Notes: generated by a model not told the origin, from the letters alone. A stretch of 64,000 nt of DNA from Gordonia sp. PDNC005 (GCF_016919385.1 NZ_CP070351.1:3224001-3288000), one strand, 5' to 3'. Numbered from the stretch's first letter, positions 1-9,898 are shown. Numbers and translations: made by a program.

Positions 1-196
1 TGTACGGCGGCGGCAGGGTGTTCGGGATCGAGGAACTCCCGCTGCTCGACAGGTCTGAGCTCGAGGAGACCGGCGTGGACGACGCGGTGAGCGTGGGTGA
101 CGCCGGCGCGGCCGGGTCCGTCCCGCATGCTGCGAGAACGACGGCGCCTGCCGCGGCCGCGGCCACCACCAGCGACATCGGTCGCACGCGCCTCAT
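1..196 (-). CDS. Putative lipoprotein, 3' part beyond left edge
   Basis: Reading leftward from an ATG at 196, 65 codons are open and run off the window. The first 24 residues look like a lipoprotein signal peptide: a basic start (MRRVRP), an Ala/Val-rich core and a lipobox LAAC with the modified cysteine at residue 24. A Ser/Thr/Pro-rich linker follows, as is common between the lipid anchor and the folded domain of actinobacterial lipoproteins. The start codon overlaps the stop of the upstream carboxylesterase (ATGA, 193-196), so the two are probably translated together. The functional domain is outside the window, so no function can be given. Confidence 0.75.
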   Translation of the reverse strand, partial: MRRVRPMSLVVAAAAAGAVVLAACGTDPAAPASPTLTASSTPVSSSSDLSSSGSSSIPNTLPPPY

Positions 197-1764
197 CGGG
201 TCGCCTCGACCAGCACCGCCGCGGGCACATGGACCCGCTCCCATGCAGCGCGACGTGCACCGTCGGGATCACGCACCACACGCGGTGGGTCGTCGAGGAT
301 CATCACGCGACGGTCGCCCTTCCGGTACGCGGGCCATGCGGGCGACGGCACACCCTTACGCGCGAACCACGTCCAGTTCGACTGCATGGTCGCGGTGATC
401 CGCTTCGTCGAACCCCAACTGCCCGCCGCCGCGAGACCGACACCGATCGGGTCGCGGTAGATGCCGAACACCGCGAGGAGCTCTGTCGCATGCGTCGCGC
501 CGATACCTGTCGCGTTGAGGAGGGCGGGCGCGTAGTCGTAGCGGTAGACGTAGGTCGGCGCCGTCTCGCTGTGGTACCCGGCGAAGCGGATCGTCGGTTC
601 CCAGAACGTCGCATCCGCGGACATGCGAACCTGGTCTCGCTCACCCGGATACAGGAGCTCGAGCTCCATCCGGATCTCCGGATCGTCGACGCCGACGAGC
701 GCCTGTGCGGCATCGGGCATGATGTCCCAGAATCTGGCGAACAACTCGCCTTCGTCCTTGTTGTTGCCGATGATCGTCGGAACCGGCAACGTGTTGCCGT
801 CCCGAGCCGCGTCGAGCGGCGCCTGCGGCAGGTACTCGCCGTCCACGGTCGGCGCGAACGGCATCGGGTTCGACAGGTTCGCGCTGCGCGCGAACCCGAG
901 CAGCTTGTTGCCGATCCGCAGCAGTTCATGCGCCGACGCGCCGTCGAGGATGCGCGCGACGTCTGTCGGGTCGAGTGGTTCCTCGGTGCGCTCGGGTCCC
1001 CTTCGGCGGGTCGGGTCGGCGACGAGGCGGACGAACTCGTCGGCGAAGATCCGCGAGTTCTCCTTCGACACGATCAGCTCGGGCGCAGGGCTCTGCGAGA
1101 TGGCCCGCGAGAACAGCCCCCGTGCCGACGGCGTGGACAGCAGTGTCAGGACCGCCGAGCCGCCCGCGCTCTCACCGAAGACGGTCACCCGGTCCGGGTC
1201 CCCACCGAACGCGCCTATGTTGCGCTGGACCCATTCCAGTCCGGCGACCATGTCCCGGAGCCCGACGTTCGAGTCGAAACGCCGCTCGGGAGTCGAGTAG
1301 TCGCTGAGATCGAGGAAGCCGAACGGACCGAACCTGTAGTTCACGGTCACCACGATCACGTCGCGGCTCCGCGCCAGGTACGAACCGTCGTAGATGGGCG
1401 TCGACGTACCGCCGAGGATGTAGGCCCCGCCGTAGTTGAAGACCATCACCGGGCGTGGCGTCACTGACGCCGTGGTCGGCGCGAAAACGTTGAGCGTCAG
1501 GCAGTCCTCACTGCGCGGCTGGAACCGACCCGAAGCCCGCGCGGTGAACAGCTTCTCCTGCACCGGCGCCGGACCGTAGTCGAAGCACTCGAGCGTTCCC
1601 GGCCACGGCGTGACCGGTTCCGGTGCGTGCCAACGCTTCTCGCCGACTGGCGGCGCAGCGAACGGGATGCCCTTCCAGGAGATCGTGCCGCGACGCGAAC
1701 CGCGTCCACGCTTGCCCTGCACCGCGCCCTCGACGAGCGACACCACCGTGTCCATCACTGCCAT
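193..1764 (-). CDS. Type B carboxylesterase/lipase
   Basis: Alpha/beta-hydrolase of the type B carboxylesterase family, hydrolysing carboxylic esters; the substrate is unknown. About 523 residues from the ATG at 1764. The nucleophile elbow FGESAGG is near residue 199; the family signatures EDCLTLNVF and the oxyanion-hole YGGAY precede it, and later acidic (NNKDEGE) and histidine (GATHATE) segments can complete the triad. No signal peptide is visible, so it is probably cytoplasmic, although the next gene encodes a lipoprotein. An in-frame ATG at 1824 would extend into the divergent pxpA and adds residues unlike the family, so I prefer 1764; an ATG at 1755 is also possible. It probably forms a two-gene unit with the lipoprotein. 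Confidence 0.88.
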   Translation of the reverse strand: MAVMDTVVSLVEGAVQGKRGRGSRRGTISWKGIPFAAPPVGEKRWHAPEPVTPWPGTLECFDYGPAPVQEKLFTARASGRFQPRSEDCLTLNVFAPTTASVTPRPVMVFNYGGAYILGGTSTPIYDGSYLARSRDVIVVTVNYRFGPFGFLDLSDYSTPERRFDSNVGLRDMVAGLEWVQRNIGAFGGDPDRVTVFGESAGGSAVLTLLSTPSARGLFSRAISQSPAPELIVSKENSRIFADEFVRLVADPTRRRGPERTEEPLDPTDVARILDGASAHELLRIGNKLLGFARSANLSNPMPFAPTVDGEYLPQAPLDAARDGNTLPVPTIIGNNKDEGELFARFWDIMPDAAQALVGVDDPEIRMELELLYPGERDQVRMSADATFWEPTIRFAGYHSETAPTYVYRYDYAPALLNATGIGATHATELLAVFGIYRDPIGVGLAAAGSWGSTKRITATMQSNWTWFARKGVPSPAWPAYRKGDRRVMILDDPPRVVRDPDGARRAAWERVHVPAAVLVEATR

Positions 1765-1817
1765 GACGCCAAGAGTATCCGGTGGTCGATCGGCGCCGGC
1801 GACACTAGGCTCGGTGC

Positions 1818-2558
1818 ATGCCACGGCTCTGGATCGACCTCAACGCCGACCTCGGAGAAGGCGTCGGCGACGACAGCGCGATGATGCCGCTGATCAGCAG
1901 TGCGAACATCGCATGCGGCTTCCACGCAGGCACCCCGACAGTCCTTCTGAACTCCTGCCGAGAAGCCGTCCGATTCGACGTGCGGATCGGCGCCCAAGTG
2001 TCCTATCCCGACCTCGCGGGGTTCGGACGACGGTTCATCGACGTCGCGCCCGAGGACCTCATCGCCGACGTGCTGTACCAGGTCGGGGCGCTCACCGCGC
2101 TCGCGTCGACGGTCGGCGGCCGAGTCGCGTACGTGAAGCCCCACGGCGCGCTCTACAACACTGTCGTCCACCACGAGGCACAGGCGCGTGCGCTGGTGGA
2201 GGCTGTCCGGCGCACCGGCCTCGAGCTGATGTGCCTGCCTGGATCTGCCGCCCAGCGTTTCGCTCGGGAGGCGGCGGTTCCCGTGATCATCGAGGCCTTC
2301 GCCGATCGCGGATACACACCCGAGGGCACGCTGGTGCCCCGTTCGGAGCCCGGGGCCCTGCTGACCGACTCCGATGAGATCGCCGCCCGCGTAGTGGACC
2401 TGGCCAGAACCGGCCGGATCACCGCGGTCGACGGCACGGTGGTGGACGCGGAGGCCGACTCGGTCTGTCTCCACGGCGACACTCCGGGCGCCGTCGAACA
2501 CGCCCGCGCCGTGCGCACCGCGTTGGCCGACGCCGGTGTGGACGTGGCGGCTCGATGA
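1818..2558 (+). CDS. pxpA: 5-oxoprolinase subunit A (LamB/YcsF family)
   Basis: LamB/YcsF family protein, 246 residues, the usual length. In characterised bacteria PxpA works with PxpB and PxpC as an ATP-dependent 5-oxoprolinase that turns pyroglutamate into glutamate. The family start (IDLNADLGEG), the segment ANIACGFHAG and KPHGALYN are all present. pxpB and pxpC are not next to it; instead its stop codon overlaps the start of rarD (ATGA at 2555-2558), giving a two-gene operon. Whether it forms the full enzyme here depends on pxpBC elsewhere. Confidence 0.9.
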   Translation: MPRLWIDLNADLGEGVGDDSAMMPLISSANIACGFHAGTPTVLLNSCREAVRFDVRIGAQVSYPDLAGFGRRFIDVAPEDLIADVLYQVGALTALASTVGGRVAYVKPHGALYNTVVHHEAQARALVEAVRRTGLELMCLPGSAAQRFAREAAVPVIIEAFADRGYTPEGTLVPRSEPGALLTDSDEIAARVVDLARTGRITAVDGTVVDAEADSVCLHGDTPGAVEHARAVRTALADAGVDVAAR

Positions 2559-3460
2559 GGTCCGAATCGTCGAAGGGGCTGGCCGCGGGGCTTCTGGCGT
2601 ACGGGACATGGGGATTGTTCCCCCTGTTCTTCGATGCACTGCGCCCGACCGGAGCCTGGGAGATCCTGGCTCACCGAATCGTCTGGACGCTGCTGCTGTG
2701 CCTGGTCGTCCTACTCGTGATGAGGGATTGGCGTTGGATCGCCGACCTCCGCGGACAGTGGCGGCTGCTGGCCGGCGTGAGCATCGCGGCCGTGCTGATC
2801 GCGATCAATTGGGTCGTCTACGTCGCAGCGGTGACCTCTGGCCACACCAGCGACGCCGCACTGGGCTACTTCCTCAATCCACTCGTCACCGTGGCACTCG
2901 GAGTGGTGGTTCTGCGCGAACGACTACGCCCGCTGCAGTGGGCCGCGGTAGGCGTCGGTGTGGTGGCCGGCCTGTACCTGTCGATCGCGGGTGGCCACTT
3001 CCCCACGACGTCCCTCGCCCTGGCCGGCTCGTTTGCGCTGTACGGACTGGCCAAGAAGAAGGTCGGGGCGCACTTGTCGGCGCTGCGTGGACTCACGTTG
3101 GAGACCGCCGTCTTGACTCCCGCCGCCGTGGTGATCCTCGGGCTGGTGGGAATGTCCGGATCGGGCCTCGACTTCGGGCGGCATGGGACGGTGCACACGG
3201 CCCTGCTCTGCCTGTCCGGCGTTGCGACCGCCGTTCCATTGCTGCTGTTCGCCTCGGCGGCACGGCGCATTCCGCTCGTGACGATCGGGCTGATCCAGTT
3301 CATCACACCGGTCATCCAACTGCTGTGCGCCGTCACGGTGCTCGGCGAGCATCTGCCCACTCAGCGTTGGATCGGTTTCGGCATCGTGTGGGCCGCGCTG
3401 ATCCTGCTGTCGATCGACAGCGCCATGGCCATCCGGGCCGCGCGCACGCCTCAGATCTGA
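2555..3460 (+). CDS. rarD: RarD-type EamA/DMT superfamily transporter
   Basis: Drug/metabolite-transporter family membrane protein of 301 residues with about ten hydrophobic segments in two EamA repeats. The opening (GLLAYGTWGLFPLFF, then AHRIVWTLLL) is characteristic of RarD. The substrate of this subgroup is generally unknown. It is translationally coupled to pxpA through a 4-nt overlap. Its 3' end overlaps the convergent PAP2-like gene by 10 bp, leaving no room for a terminator between them. Confidence 0.9.
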   Translation: MRSESSKGLAAGLLAYGTWGLFPLFFDALRPTGAWEILAHRIVWTLLLCLVVLLVMRDWRWIADLRGQWRLLAGVSIAAVLIAINWVVYVAAVTSGHTSDAALGYFLNPLVTVALGVVVLRERLRPLQWAAVGVGVVAGLYLSIAGGHFPTTSLALAGSFALYGLAKKKVGAHLSALRGLTLETAVLTPAAVVILGLVGMSGSGLDFGRHGTVHTALLCLSGVATAVPLLLFASAARRIPLVTIGLIQFITPVIQLLCAVTVLGEHLPTQRWIGFGIVWAALILLSIDSAMAIRAARTPQI

Positions 3461-4821
3461 GAACGCTGCGCGAAGAATTTCGGGCGACGACCGGGAAGCG
3501 TCGGCCCGCCGGGGCGGTCTTCGACGGACAGCAGTTCCGGCCGTTCCACGAGGAGGAAGCCCGCCGCGGTCAGCACCAGGGGCGCGAGTAGAAGTGCAGT
3601 CGCAGCCGCCCCACCCGTCGCGAGCTCCATCGCGGCGTATCGCGTCAACGCGAGGAGGCCCGCGAACATCGCGGCACCCATCAAGACCACGCCCATCCGG
3701 ATTCTGGTCCATCCGATCTCAGGGCGCGTGAGTGCGGCCTCCAAGGTCAAGGTGAAGACAGCGCCCGCGAGAACGTCGACGGCGTAGTGGAATCCGAACC
3801 CGAGAGTAGCGCCCGTGGTCGCGATCAACCAGAACGTTCCGAAGATCCGTGACGCGGTGGATCCCCGCCAGCCGTGCAGGAAGATCGCCATCGCCCACGC
3901 GGTGTGCAGACTCGGCATGCAGTTCCGAGCGATGAACTGGCTGTAGGGGGCGGCGACGGGCTCGGTGATGTCGGGGTTGACCCACGGCCACACGTCTTGC
4001 CAGCCCGCGCCCGCCAGCTCATGTCCGAACGCATAGGTCGGGCCGACGACCGGGAAGATGAAGTAGACGATCGGACCGATCATGCCAATGATCAGGAAGG
4101 TCCGCACGATGTGGTGTCGTGGGAAGCCGTCGCGAGCGACGTTCCGCAGTTGGAAGAACGCGATCACCGCGGCGCCGACCGGCAGGTAGACGTACACGCG
4201 GCTGCACACTTCGGTGAGGAAGGCACTGTCGGTGACCACTCGTCCGACCGCCCAGGACGGCGAGCCGAGCGCACGGTCCGCGAGTTCGACGTACTCGTCG
4301 AGCACGGTGGTGTTCGCCTTCGTCGACAGGACGAGCCAGGCGTCGCCCACGCGGCCCATGACGATGAGCATCATTCCGAGGCCGACGGCTTTGAGCGTGG
4401 CGGCCTTCTCGGTGCCGTGGAGCTTCCAGAACGCGAACACGGCCGTCCCGACCAGACCCCAGAGGATGCCGTTTCCGATGGTTCCCGGGTCGCCGACGAT
4501 CAGCCGCTGCAGATTCCAGACGCCTTCGAGCGCAAGAACACCCCCGAGGACCCACCAGCGCAGCCGTGCGGGCATGCAGACGAGAGCAAGGATCAGGCCG
4601 GCCATCTTGATCTCACCGATGCCGGGCCGTCCGACGAAGTCGTGAGCGAGCAGGTCTACCGGACCGCGGATGTCGAAGTTCAACGACACGATCTGGATCA
4701 CGACGACAAACGCCGCAAGAACCCCGACCACGAAGGACCATCCGCGCACGCCGAGTTCCACGCGCCGCTTCGACAGAACGCGGACGCGATCAAGAATCCC
4801 GAGCCGCGACTGGTACAACAC
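3451..4821 (-). CDS. Aur1/PAP2-like integral membrane protein
   Basis: 456-residue polytopic membrane protein with a C-terminal PAP2/Aur1-type active site: NCMPSLHTAW (phosphatase motif 2) and GFHYAVDVLAG (motif 3). The order and spacing resemble inositol phosphorylceramide synthase-like PAP2 proteins of actinobacteria, so a phosphatidic-acid-type phosphatase or a phospho-alcohol transferase acting on membrane lipids is likely; the substrate is inferred only. The start is a GTG at 4821, with a TTG one codon later. It is transcribed alone, and an AT-rich stretch lies upstream at about 4825-4865. Confidence 0.82.
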   Translation of the reverse strand: MLYQSRLGILDRVRVLSKRRVELGVRGWSFVVGVLAAFVVVIQIVSLNFDIRGPVDLLAHDFVGRPGIGEIKMAGLILALVCMPARLRWWVLGGVLALEGVWNLQRLIVGDPGTIGNGILWGLVGTAVFAFWKLHGTEKAATLKAVGLGMMLIVMGRVGDAWLVLSTKANTTVLDEYVELADRALGSPSWAVGRVVTDSAFLTEVCSRVYVYLPVGAAVIAFFQLRNVARDGFPRHHIVRTFLIIGMIGPIVYFIFPVVGPTYAFGHELAGAGWQDVWPWVNPDITEPVAAPYSQFIARNCMPSLHTAWAMAIFLHGWRGSTASRIFGTFWLIATTGATLGFGFHYAVDVLAGAVFTLTLEAALTRPEIGWTRIRMGVVLMGAAMFAGLLALTRYAAMELATGGAAATALLLAPLVLTAAGFLLVERPELLSVEDRPGGPTLPGRRPKFFAQRSQI

Positions 4822-4873
4822 GGGTTACAGGCTAACGAACAATCAGGAAAATCCGAGAATCCTGTTGCCCGAA

Positions 4874-4910
4874 TGTCATTCAGATGACACCTTGCGCACG
4901 ATATGTGCGC
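4874..4910. terminator. Two small inverted repeats downstream of rlmB
   Basis: TGTCAT (4874-4879) pairs with ATGACA (4884-4889), and GCGCAC (4894-4899) pairs with GTGCGC (4905-4910). The second sits 10 bp beyond the rlmB stop and could stop minus-strand transcription, although no T-run follows; the first could equally be an operator for the gene at 4821. Weak evidence. Confidence 0.35.
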
Positions 4911-4920
4911 GGAAAGTCCC

Positions 4921-5880
4921 CTATGCCAGCCGGCGTTGGCGCGCGAACTCCGCCAGAACGACTCCCGCCGCGACCGATGCGTTCAGACTTTCCACATCAC
5001 CTGCCATCGGGACCGACAGGATCGAATCACACGTCTCACGGACGAGGCGGGACAGCCCCTTGCCTTCCGATCCGACCACAACGACCACCGGGCCGGTGCC
5101 GTCGTACTCGTCGAGCGTCACGTCGCCGCCGGCGTCCAGTCCGACGATCTGCGCGCCCGACTTCGCCCACTCGACAAGAGTGCGTGTCAGATTCGGGGCT
5201 TGTGCGACGGGAAGTCGTGCCGCGGCACCCGCGCTGGTTCGCCAGGTGACCGCCGTGACACCCGCACTACGGCGCTGTGGAATCAGCACACCGTGGCCGC
5301 CGAACGCGGCGACCGAACGGATGACGGCCCCGAGGTTGCGGGGATCGGTGATGTTGTCGAGCGCCACGATCAGCGGCTGTCGCGACGACGCGCGCGCATC
5401 GGCCATCAGATCGTCTGGGTGCGCGTACCGATACTCGGGCACCTGCAGGGCGAGACCCTGGTGCAGGCCGTTCGGCGACATACGGTCGAGTTCGGGTTTG
5501 CCGACCTCGAGGATCGAGATGCCACGGTCTCCCGCGGTCTGCACGGCTTCACGGACTCGCTCATCGGCCTCGATCGAGGTCATCACGTACAGAGCCGTCG
5601 CGGGAACCTTCGCCCGTAGGCATTCGACGACCGGATTGCGGCCGAGGACGTACTCCGGACCGCCGTCGTCGGACTTCCGCTGATTTCGCGGACGCCCGGC
5701 CGCCGCCTTCGCGGTGGCCTTGGCCTTCTTGTGCGCCACGTGGTACACGCGGTCCTCGGCCTTCGGGGTCGCGCCGCGTCCCTCCAGGCCACGACGCCGC
5801 TGCCCTCCGGAGCCGACACTCTGGCCCTTCTTGCTGCCGTCCTTGCGGACGGCGCCTTTACGCTGCGAATTGCCGGCCAT
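4921..5880 (-). CDS. rlmB: 23S rRNA (guanosine-2'-O)-methyltransferase, RlmB/TrmH family
   Basis: SPOUT-class methyltransferase of 319 residues. Residues 1-75 are a lysine/arginine/glycine-rich tail, common in actinobacterial members. Residues 76-150 match the SpoU substrate-binding domain ([15 protein letters not shown]). Residues 165-319 carry the knotted AdoMet domain with motifs [26 protein letters not shown] and [15 protein letters not shown]. It modifies the ribose of a guanosine in 23S rRNA near the peptidyl-transferase centre in E. coli. It is the last gene of the carD-ispD-ispF-cysS-rlmB run, 3 bp after cysS. Confidence 0.93.
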   Translation of the reverse strand: MAGNSQRKGAVRKDGSKKGQSVGSGGQRRRGLEGRGATPKAEDRVYHVAHKKAKATAKAAAGRPRNQRKSDDGGPEYVLGRNPVVECLRAKVPATALYVMTSIEADERVREAVQTAGDRGISILEVGKPELDRMSPNGLHQGLALQVPEYRYAHPDDLMADARASSRQPLIVALDNITDPRNLGAVIRSVAAFGGHGVLIPQRRSAGVTAVTWRTSAGAAARLPVAQAPNLTRTLVEWAKSGAQIVGLDAGGDVTLDEYDGTGPVVVVVGSEGKGLSRLVRETCDSILSVPMAGDVESLNASVAAGVVLAEFARQRRLA

Positions 5881-5883
5881 GCT

Positions 5884-7278
5884 TCAGTCCTTCGTCTTCA
5901 GCGCCCACTGGGCGCCGTCGGGTGTGTCGGTGACGTCGACGCCTGCCGCTGCGAGGCGGTCACGAACCTCGTCGGCGGCGGTCCAGTCCTTGGCGGCACG
6001 CGCGGTCGCGCGCCGATCGAGTTCGGCGCGAATCAACACGTCGAGTGCTGCAGTCGCCGCGTCGTCGGAGTCGGCCGACGACGCCCAGTGCTCGTCGAGC
6101 GGATCGGTTCCGAGGATCGAGGTCATCGCCCGCACCGACGCCGCGACCGCAAGCGCCTTCTCGCCGTCGCCCGCTTCGAGTGCGGTGTTTCCCTCACGTA
6201 CCGCGTTGTGCACGGCGGCCATCGCCGCGGGGACGCCGAGATCGTCGTCGAGAGCCGTCGCGAAGTCGTCGTTGACGTCGCCGACGGGCACGTCCGCGAC
6301 ACGTTCCGCGACACGCTTCACGAACGACTCGATACGACGGAAACCCGCCGCGGCCTCGTGCAGGGCGCCCTCGGAGTACTCGAGCATCGATCGGTAATGC
6401 GCACTGCCGAGGTAGTAGCGCAATTCCACGGGCCGCACCTTGGTGAGCATCGTCGGGATGGAGACGACGTTGCCGAGCGACTTGCTCATCTTCTCGCCAC
6501 TCATCGTCACCCAGCCGTTGTGCAGCCAGTACTGCGCGAAGCCATCGCCCGCGGCGTGACTCTGCGCTATTTCGTTCTCGTGGTGCGGGAACACCAAATC
6601 CATGCCGCCGCAATGGATGTCGAACTCGGGTCCGAGCAACGACGTCGCCATCGCGGAGCATTCGAGATGCCATCCGGGCCGACCGTGTCCCCACGGCGTG
6701 GGCCACGACGGCTCGCCCGGCTTCGCCGCCTTCCACAGTGTGAAATCGCGCGGGTCGCGCTTTCCGGTGCCCGCACTCTCACCCTGGTGGACGTCGTCGA
6801 GCTTGTGCCCCGACAGACTGCCGTAGTCCGGTTGGCTCATCACGTCGAAGTACACGTTGCCGTCGGCGACATACGCGTGTCCGCGGTCGATGAGGCGTTC
6901 CATGTACTCGACCATCTGAGTGACGTAGCCGGTGGCGCGCGGCTCCGCCGAGGGCGGCAAGACGTTCAGCGCGTCGTATGCGGACGTGAACGCACGTTCG
7001 TGCGTCGTCGCCCACTCCCACCACGGCCGTCCGGCCTCATCGGCTTTGCGGAGGATCTTGTCGTCGATGTCGGTGATGTTTCGGATGAACAGGACGTCGA
7101 AGCCACGGTGAGTGAGCCACCGCCGGAGGACGTCGAACGCGATCCCGCTGCGGACGTGCCCGATGTGAGGCACACCCTGGACTGTTGCGCCGCACAGGTA
7201 CACGCCGACCGTCCCCGGTCGAAGGGGAACGAAGTCGCGGACCTCGCGGGAAGCGGTGTCGTACAGGCTAAGCGTCAC
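5884..7278 (-). CDS. cysS: Cysteinyl-tRNA synthetase
   Basis: Class I aminoacyl-tRNA synthetase, 464 residues. It carries the HIGH-like motif as PHIGHVRS after the zinc-ligand cysteine (YLCGATV), a second zinc site (HLECSA and FPHHENE) and the KMSKS loop as EKMSKSLGN. The start is GTG at 7278. It is 11 bp downstream of ispF and 3 bp upstream of rlmB, so the genes are almost certainly cotranscribed, as in other Mycobacteriales. Confidence 0.97.
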   Translation of the reverse strand: MTLSLYDTASREVRDFVPLRPGTVGVYLCGATVQGVPHIGHVRSGIAFDVLRRWLTHRGFDVLFIRNITDIDDKILRKADEAGRPWWEWATTHERAFTSAYDALNVLPPSAEPRATGYVTQMVEYMERLIDRGHAYVADGNVYFDVMSQPDYGSLSGHKLDDVHQGESAGTGKRDPRDFTLWKAAKPGEPSWPTPWGHGRPGWHLECSAMATSLLGPEFDIHCGGMDLVFPHHENEIAQSHAAGDGFAQYWLHNGWVTMSGEKMSKSLGNVVSIPTMLTKVRPVELRYYLGSAHYRSMLEYSEGALHEAAAGFRRIESFVKRVAERVADVPVGDVNDDFATALDDDLGVPAAMAAVHNAVREGNTALEAGDGEKALAVAASVRAMTSILGTDPLDEHWASSADSDDAATAALDVLIRAELDRRATARAAKDWTAADEVRDRLAAAGVDVTDTPDGAQWALKTKD

Positions 7279-7289
7279 GGCCTGCGATT

Positions 7290-7754
7290 CTACTTGAGCG
7301 CGAGCAGCGCGGTGGCCACTGCGGCGACACCCTCACCGCGGCCGGTCAGACCGAGCCCGTCAGTGGTGGTCGCAGACACCGACACCGGCGCGCCCAGGAG
7401 CCCTGACAGGACCTCTTGGGCCTCGCTGCGACGCGGACCGATCTTCGGTCGGTTGCCGATGATCTGCACGGCGGCGTTGACCGGCGTGAAACCCGCATCG
7501 TCGAGCAGTCCGACGACATGCCGCAGCATCGCCTCACCCGTCACGTTTCGCCATTCGGGTCGGTCGACTCCGAACACGAGACCGAGGTCGCCGAGTCCAG
7601 CGGCCGACAGCAGCGCATCGCACAGCGCATGGACGCCGACGTCGCCGTCCGAGTGGCCCGAGCAGCCGTCGGCGTCGGCGAAGAGGAGCCCGACCATCCA
7701 ACAGTCACGGCCGGATTCGATCGGGTGGACGTCGGTTCCGATGCCGACTCGCAT
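7290..7754 (-). CDS. ispF: 2-C-methyl-D-erythritol 2,4-cyclodiphosphate synthase
   Basis: MEP-pathway enzyme of isoprenoid synthesis that closes the cyclodiphosphate. 154 residues from the ATG at 7754, the family's usual size. Metal ligands are visible in GTDVHPIE near the N-terminus and in [12 protein letters not shown]. The ATG at 7754 is preceded by AGGAGG at good spacing; an upstream in-frame ATG at 7793 would add residues not seen in the family. It follows ispD by 49 bp and precedes cysS by 11 bp. Confidence 0.95.
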   Translation of the reverse strand: MRVGIGTDVHPIESGRDCWMVGLLFADADGCSGHSDGDVGVHALCDALLSAAGLGDLGLVFGVDRPEWRNVTGEAMLRHVVGLLDDAGFTPVNAAVQIIGNRPKIGPRRSEAQEVLSGLLGAPVSVSATTTDGLGLTGRGEGVAAVATALLALK

Positions 7755-7803
7755 GCTGGTGGCCTCCTGAGGCGTGCGGACTGTGTGGTTCACGCTGTGT
7801 GGT

Positions 7804-8439
7804 TCACGCCAGCAGTCGTGCCAGGCGCAGGTCGAACGGTGTGGTCACTTTGAACGCCATCGCATCGCCGTCGATCACGTGGACGCCGACGCCGAGCGCC
7901 TCCACGAGGCCCGCGTCGTCGGTGGCGTCCTGCGCGCCCGCGTGGGCGCGACGCAGCAGGTCGGTGGTGAACCCCTGGGGTGTCTGCACGGCCCGCAGGA
8001 CAGATCGATCGACAGTGTCGGTCACGAATTGTGCGTCGTCGACCCTCTTCAAGGTGTCGGCGACGGGAAGTCCTGGCACAACGGCCGCATCCCCACTGTG
8101 CAGTGCCTCGACGACCGCCGCGAACAGCGCGGGGGGTGTCAGTGGTCGCGCTGCGTCGTGGACGAGTACCAGTTCGGCGTCGGTGACGGCGAGGGCCGCC
8201 CGTACCGAGTCACTCCGTTCCGCACCCCCGACGACAACGCGCGCAGCGGGAACTAGCTGCTGCGCGCGGTCGACGAGTTCTTCCGGGACTGCTACGACGA
8301 TGTCGTCGATCACCCCGGATTCGCGGGCGGCGGCGACGCTGCGCTCAAGCAGCGTCGAACCGCCCACCTCTACGAACGCCTTCGGCTTGGATTCACCCAG
8401 ACGAGTGCCCATGCCTGCGGCGGGAATCAGTGCGGCCAC
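7804..8439 (-). CDS. ispD: 2-C-methyl-D-erythritol 4-phosphate cytidylyltransferase
   Basis: MEP-pathway enzyme that joins CTP and methylerythritol phosphate. 211 residues. The nucleotide-binding opening [13 protein letters not shown], the conserved VHDAARPL and the late TDDAGLVE segment are all present. The start is GTG at 8439, with no in-frame ATG before the carD stop. It lies 23 bp after carD and 49 bp before ispF, the standard mycobacterial arrangement that couples isoprenoid synthesis to the CarD transcription factor gene. Confidence 0.95.
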   Translation of the reverse strand: MAALIPAAGMGTRLGESKPKAFVEVGGSTLLERSVAAARESGVIDDIVVAVPEELVDRAQQLVPAARVVVGGAERSDSVRAALAVTDAELVLVHDAARPLTPPALFAAVVEALHSGDAAVVPGLPVADTLKRVDDAQFVTDTVDRSVLRAVQTPQGFTTDLLRRAHAGAQDATDDAGLVEALGVGVHVIDGDAMAFKVTTPFDLRLARLLA

Positions 8440-8462
8440 CCGACGGCGGCCACTGTGAGCGA

Positions 8463-8951
8463 TCAGGACGCTGCAGCCAGGATCTCGTCGAGGATGCTGT
8501 CGGCCTTCTCGTCATCGGTGTTGCGAGCGAGCGAGAGCTCGTCGACCAGCACCCGACGCGCACGGGTCAGCATGCGCTTCTCACCTGCGGAGAGCCCGCG
8601 GTCCTGCTCACGACGCCACAGGTCGCGGACGATCTCGGCGACCTTGATGATGTCGCCCGAGTTCAGCTTCTCCTGGTTGGCCTTGAAGCGACGGGCCCAG
8701 TTCGTGGGCTCCTCCACGTTCGGAGCACGCAACACCTGGAAGACTTCGTCGAGCCCCTCTTCGCCGACCACGTCACGGACGCCGACATACTCGAGCTTGC
8801 TCGAGGGAATCTGCACCGTCATGTCGCCGTCTGCGACCTTCAGGACCAGGTATTCGACTTCTTCACCCTTGATGGTCCGAACAACGATGTTCTCGATCCG
8901 AGCAGCACCGTGATGGGGGTACACAACGGTGTCGCCAACTTTGAAATTCAA
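8463..8951 (-). CDS. carD: CarD-family RNA polymerase-binding regulator
   Basis: Essential mycobacterial transcription factor that binds the RNA polymerase beta subunit and stabilises open complexes, notably at rRNA promoters. 162 residues from a TTG at 8951, exactly the M. tuberculosis length. The start [15 protein letters not shown] and the C-terminal DNA-binding part ([24 protein letters not shown]) are highly conserved. The reading frame stays open to an ATG at 9011, but the extra 20 residues are unlike the family and a GGAAGGG-type ribosome site precedes the TTG. It heads a minus-strand run that continues into ispD. Confidence 0.96.
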   Translation of the reverse strand: MNFKVGDTVVYPHHGAARIENIVVRTIKGEEVEYLVLKVADGDMTVQIPSSKLEYVGVRDVVGEEGLDEVFQVLRAPNVEEPTNWARRFKANQEKLNSGDIIKVAEIVRDLWRREQDRGLSAGEKRMLTRARRVLVDELSLARNTDDEKADSILDEILAAAS

Positions 8952-8970
8952 TGTTTCCCTACCCTTCCGA

Positions 8971-8988
8971 GTGTTACCAGTGTAACAC
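8971..8988. promoter_or_regulatory. Inverted repeat upstream of carD
   Basis: GTGTTAC and GTAACAC form a perfect 7-bp inverted repeat around the spacer CAGT, 19 bp upstream of the carD TTG. It lies in the divergent carD/lpqE interval (8952-9162). The position fits an operator or an overlapping -10 region for carD; the binding protein is unknown. Confidence 0.5.
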
Positions 8989-9162
8989 CCGCCCTCCGAC
9001 ACCTTTTCCAACGGTGCAGGTCAACACTGGTCTCGCCCGATCAGCGACACATTTATCGGTCTATATGCCTACCCGAGGGAACTTTTTCCCACCGCGCCCA
9101 CTACGCTGCGTAGTGAAGGTTCGCCGGCTGGCGGACAGTGCGACGACCACCCGGAGGAAAAG

Positions 9163-9879
9163 GTGTCAGTGCTCAATCGGACCACCGGCCGACTGGCCAA
9201 GGCTGCAGCCGTCGGCGCCCTGGGCGCAGCAGTCGTCCTCGGAGCTTCGGCCTGCGGCGCAGGCAAGATCTCGCAGACCAACAACCAGCTCGCCGCCGTC
9301 AACGGCGCAGGGGGTTCGGTCACGCTGAGCCCCGACGCGGGAAGCGACCTGGCCAACGGCACGATCGCCCTGCGCAACGTCCAGATCGTGTACCCGACGG
9401 ACAAGGCCGACAAGACCTTCAAGGACGGCGGGCCGTTCGACGTGTCGTTCGCGATCTCGAACGACAGCAACACCCGTTCGGTCAAGCTCGTCGACGTCGT
9501 CGGTCCCGAGGGTTCGAACATCGTGCTGACACCTCCGTCGACGTCCAAGAAGGACGGCGACAAGACCGCTGATCCCAGCACGATCGGCCCGAACGGCGTA
9601 CTGCTGGCAGGCACACCCGCGAACGTGAACACCTCGATCGCGCAGGAAGCCGACATCTACCGCTTCACCGCGACGTTGACGAACGCCGGCTCGTCTGTCG
9701 CATCAGGCGTGACCGTCCCCCTGACCTTCAAGTTCGAGGTCTACGACCTCAGCGGCAAGAAGGTCGAGGACAAGCAGGTCGTCATCGACACGCCCGTCGA
9801 CAACGGCACCCTCGAGCACCGCCTCGACGTGGTCCGCGACCCGCAGGCTCACAACGAGGGATCCGAAGAGGGACACTGA
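9163..9879 (+). CDS. lpqE: LpqE-like lipoprotein
   Basis: 238-residue predicted lipoprotein. The signal peptide ends in ASAC, with the modified cysteine at residue 31. The mature part is a beta-rich domain with alternating hydrophobic strands, resembling copper-chaperone-like or immunoglobulin-like folds; I see no catalytic motif. Identity rests on sequence character and on its conserved place between carD (divergent) and radA, as Rv3584 in M. tuberculosis. The GTG start at 9163 has GGAGG about 8 nt upstream. Acts outside the membrane; the molecular role is not established. Confidence 0.82.
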   Translation: MSVLNRTTGRLAKAAAVGALGAAVVLGASACGAGKISQTNNQLAAVNGAGGSVTLSPDAGSDLANGTIALRNVQIVYPTDKADKTFKDGGPFDVSFAISNDSNTRSVKLVDVVGPEGSNIVLTPPSTSKKDGDKTADPSTIGPNGVLLAGTPANVNTSIAQEADIYRFTATLTNAGSSVASGVTVPLTFKFEVYDLSGKKVEDKQVVIDTPVDNGTLEHRLDVVRDPQAHNEGSEEGH

Positions 9880-9898
9880 CCTCTGATCTACTTCGAAT

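Noticed and set aside
97..1467. Plus-strand open frame of 456 codons
   Set aside because: Arg-rich shadow of the carboxylesterase on the other strand.
5731..7770. Plus-strand open frame of 679 codons across cysS and ispF
   Set aside because: It covers three well-identified minus-strand genes and its sequence is compositionally shadow-like.
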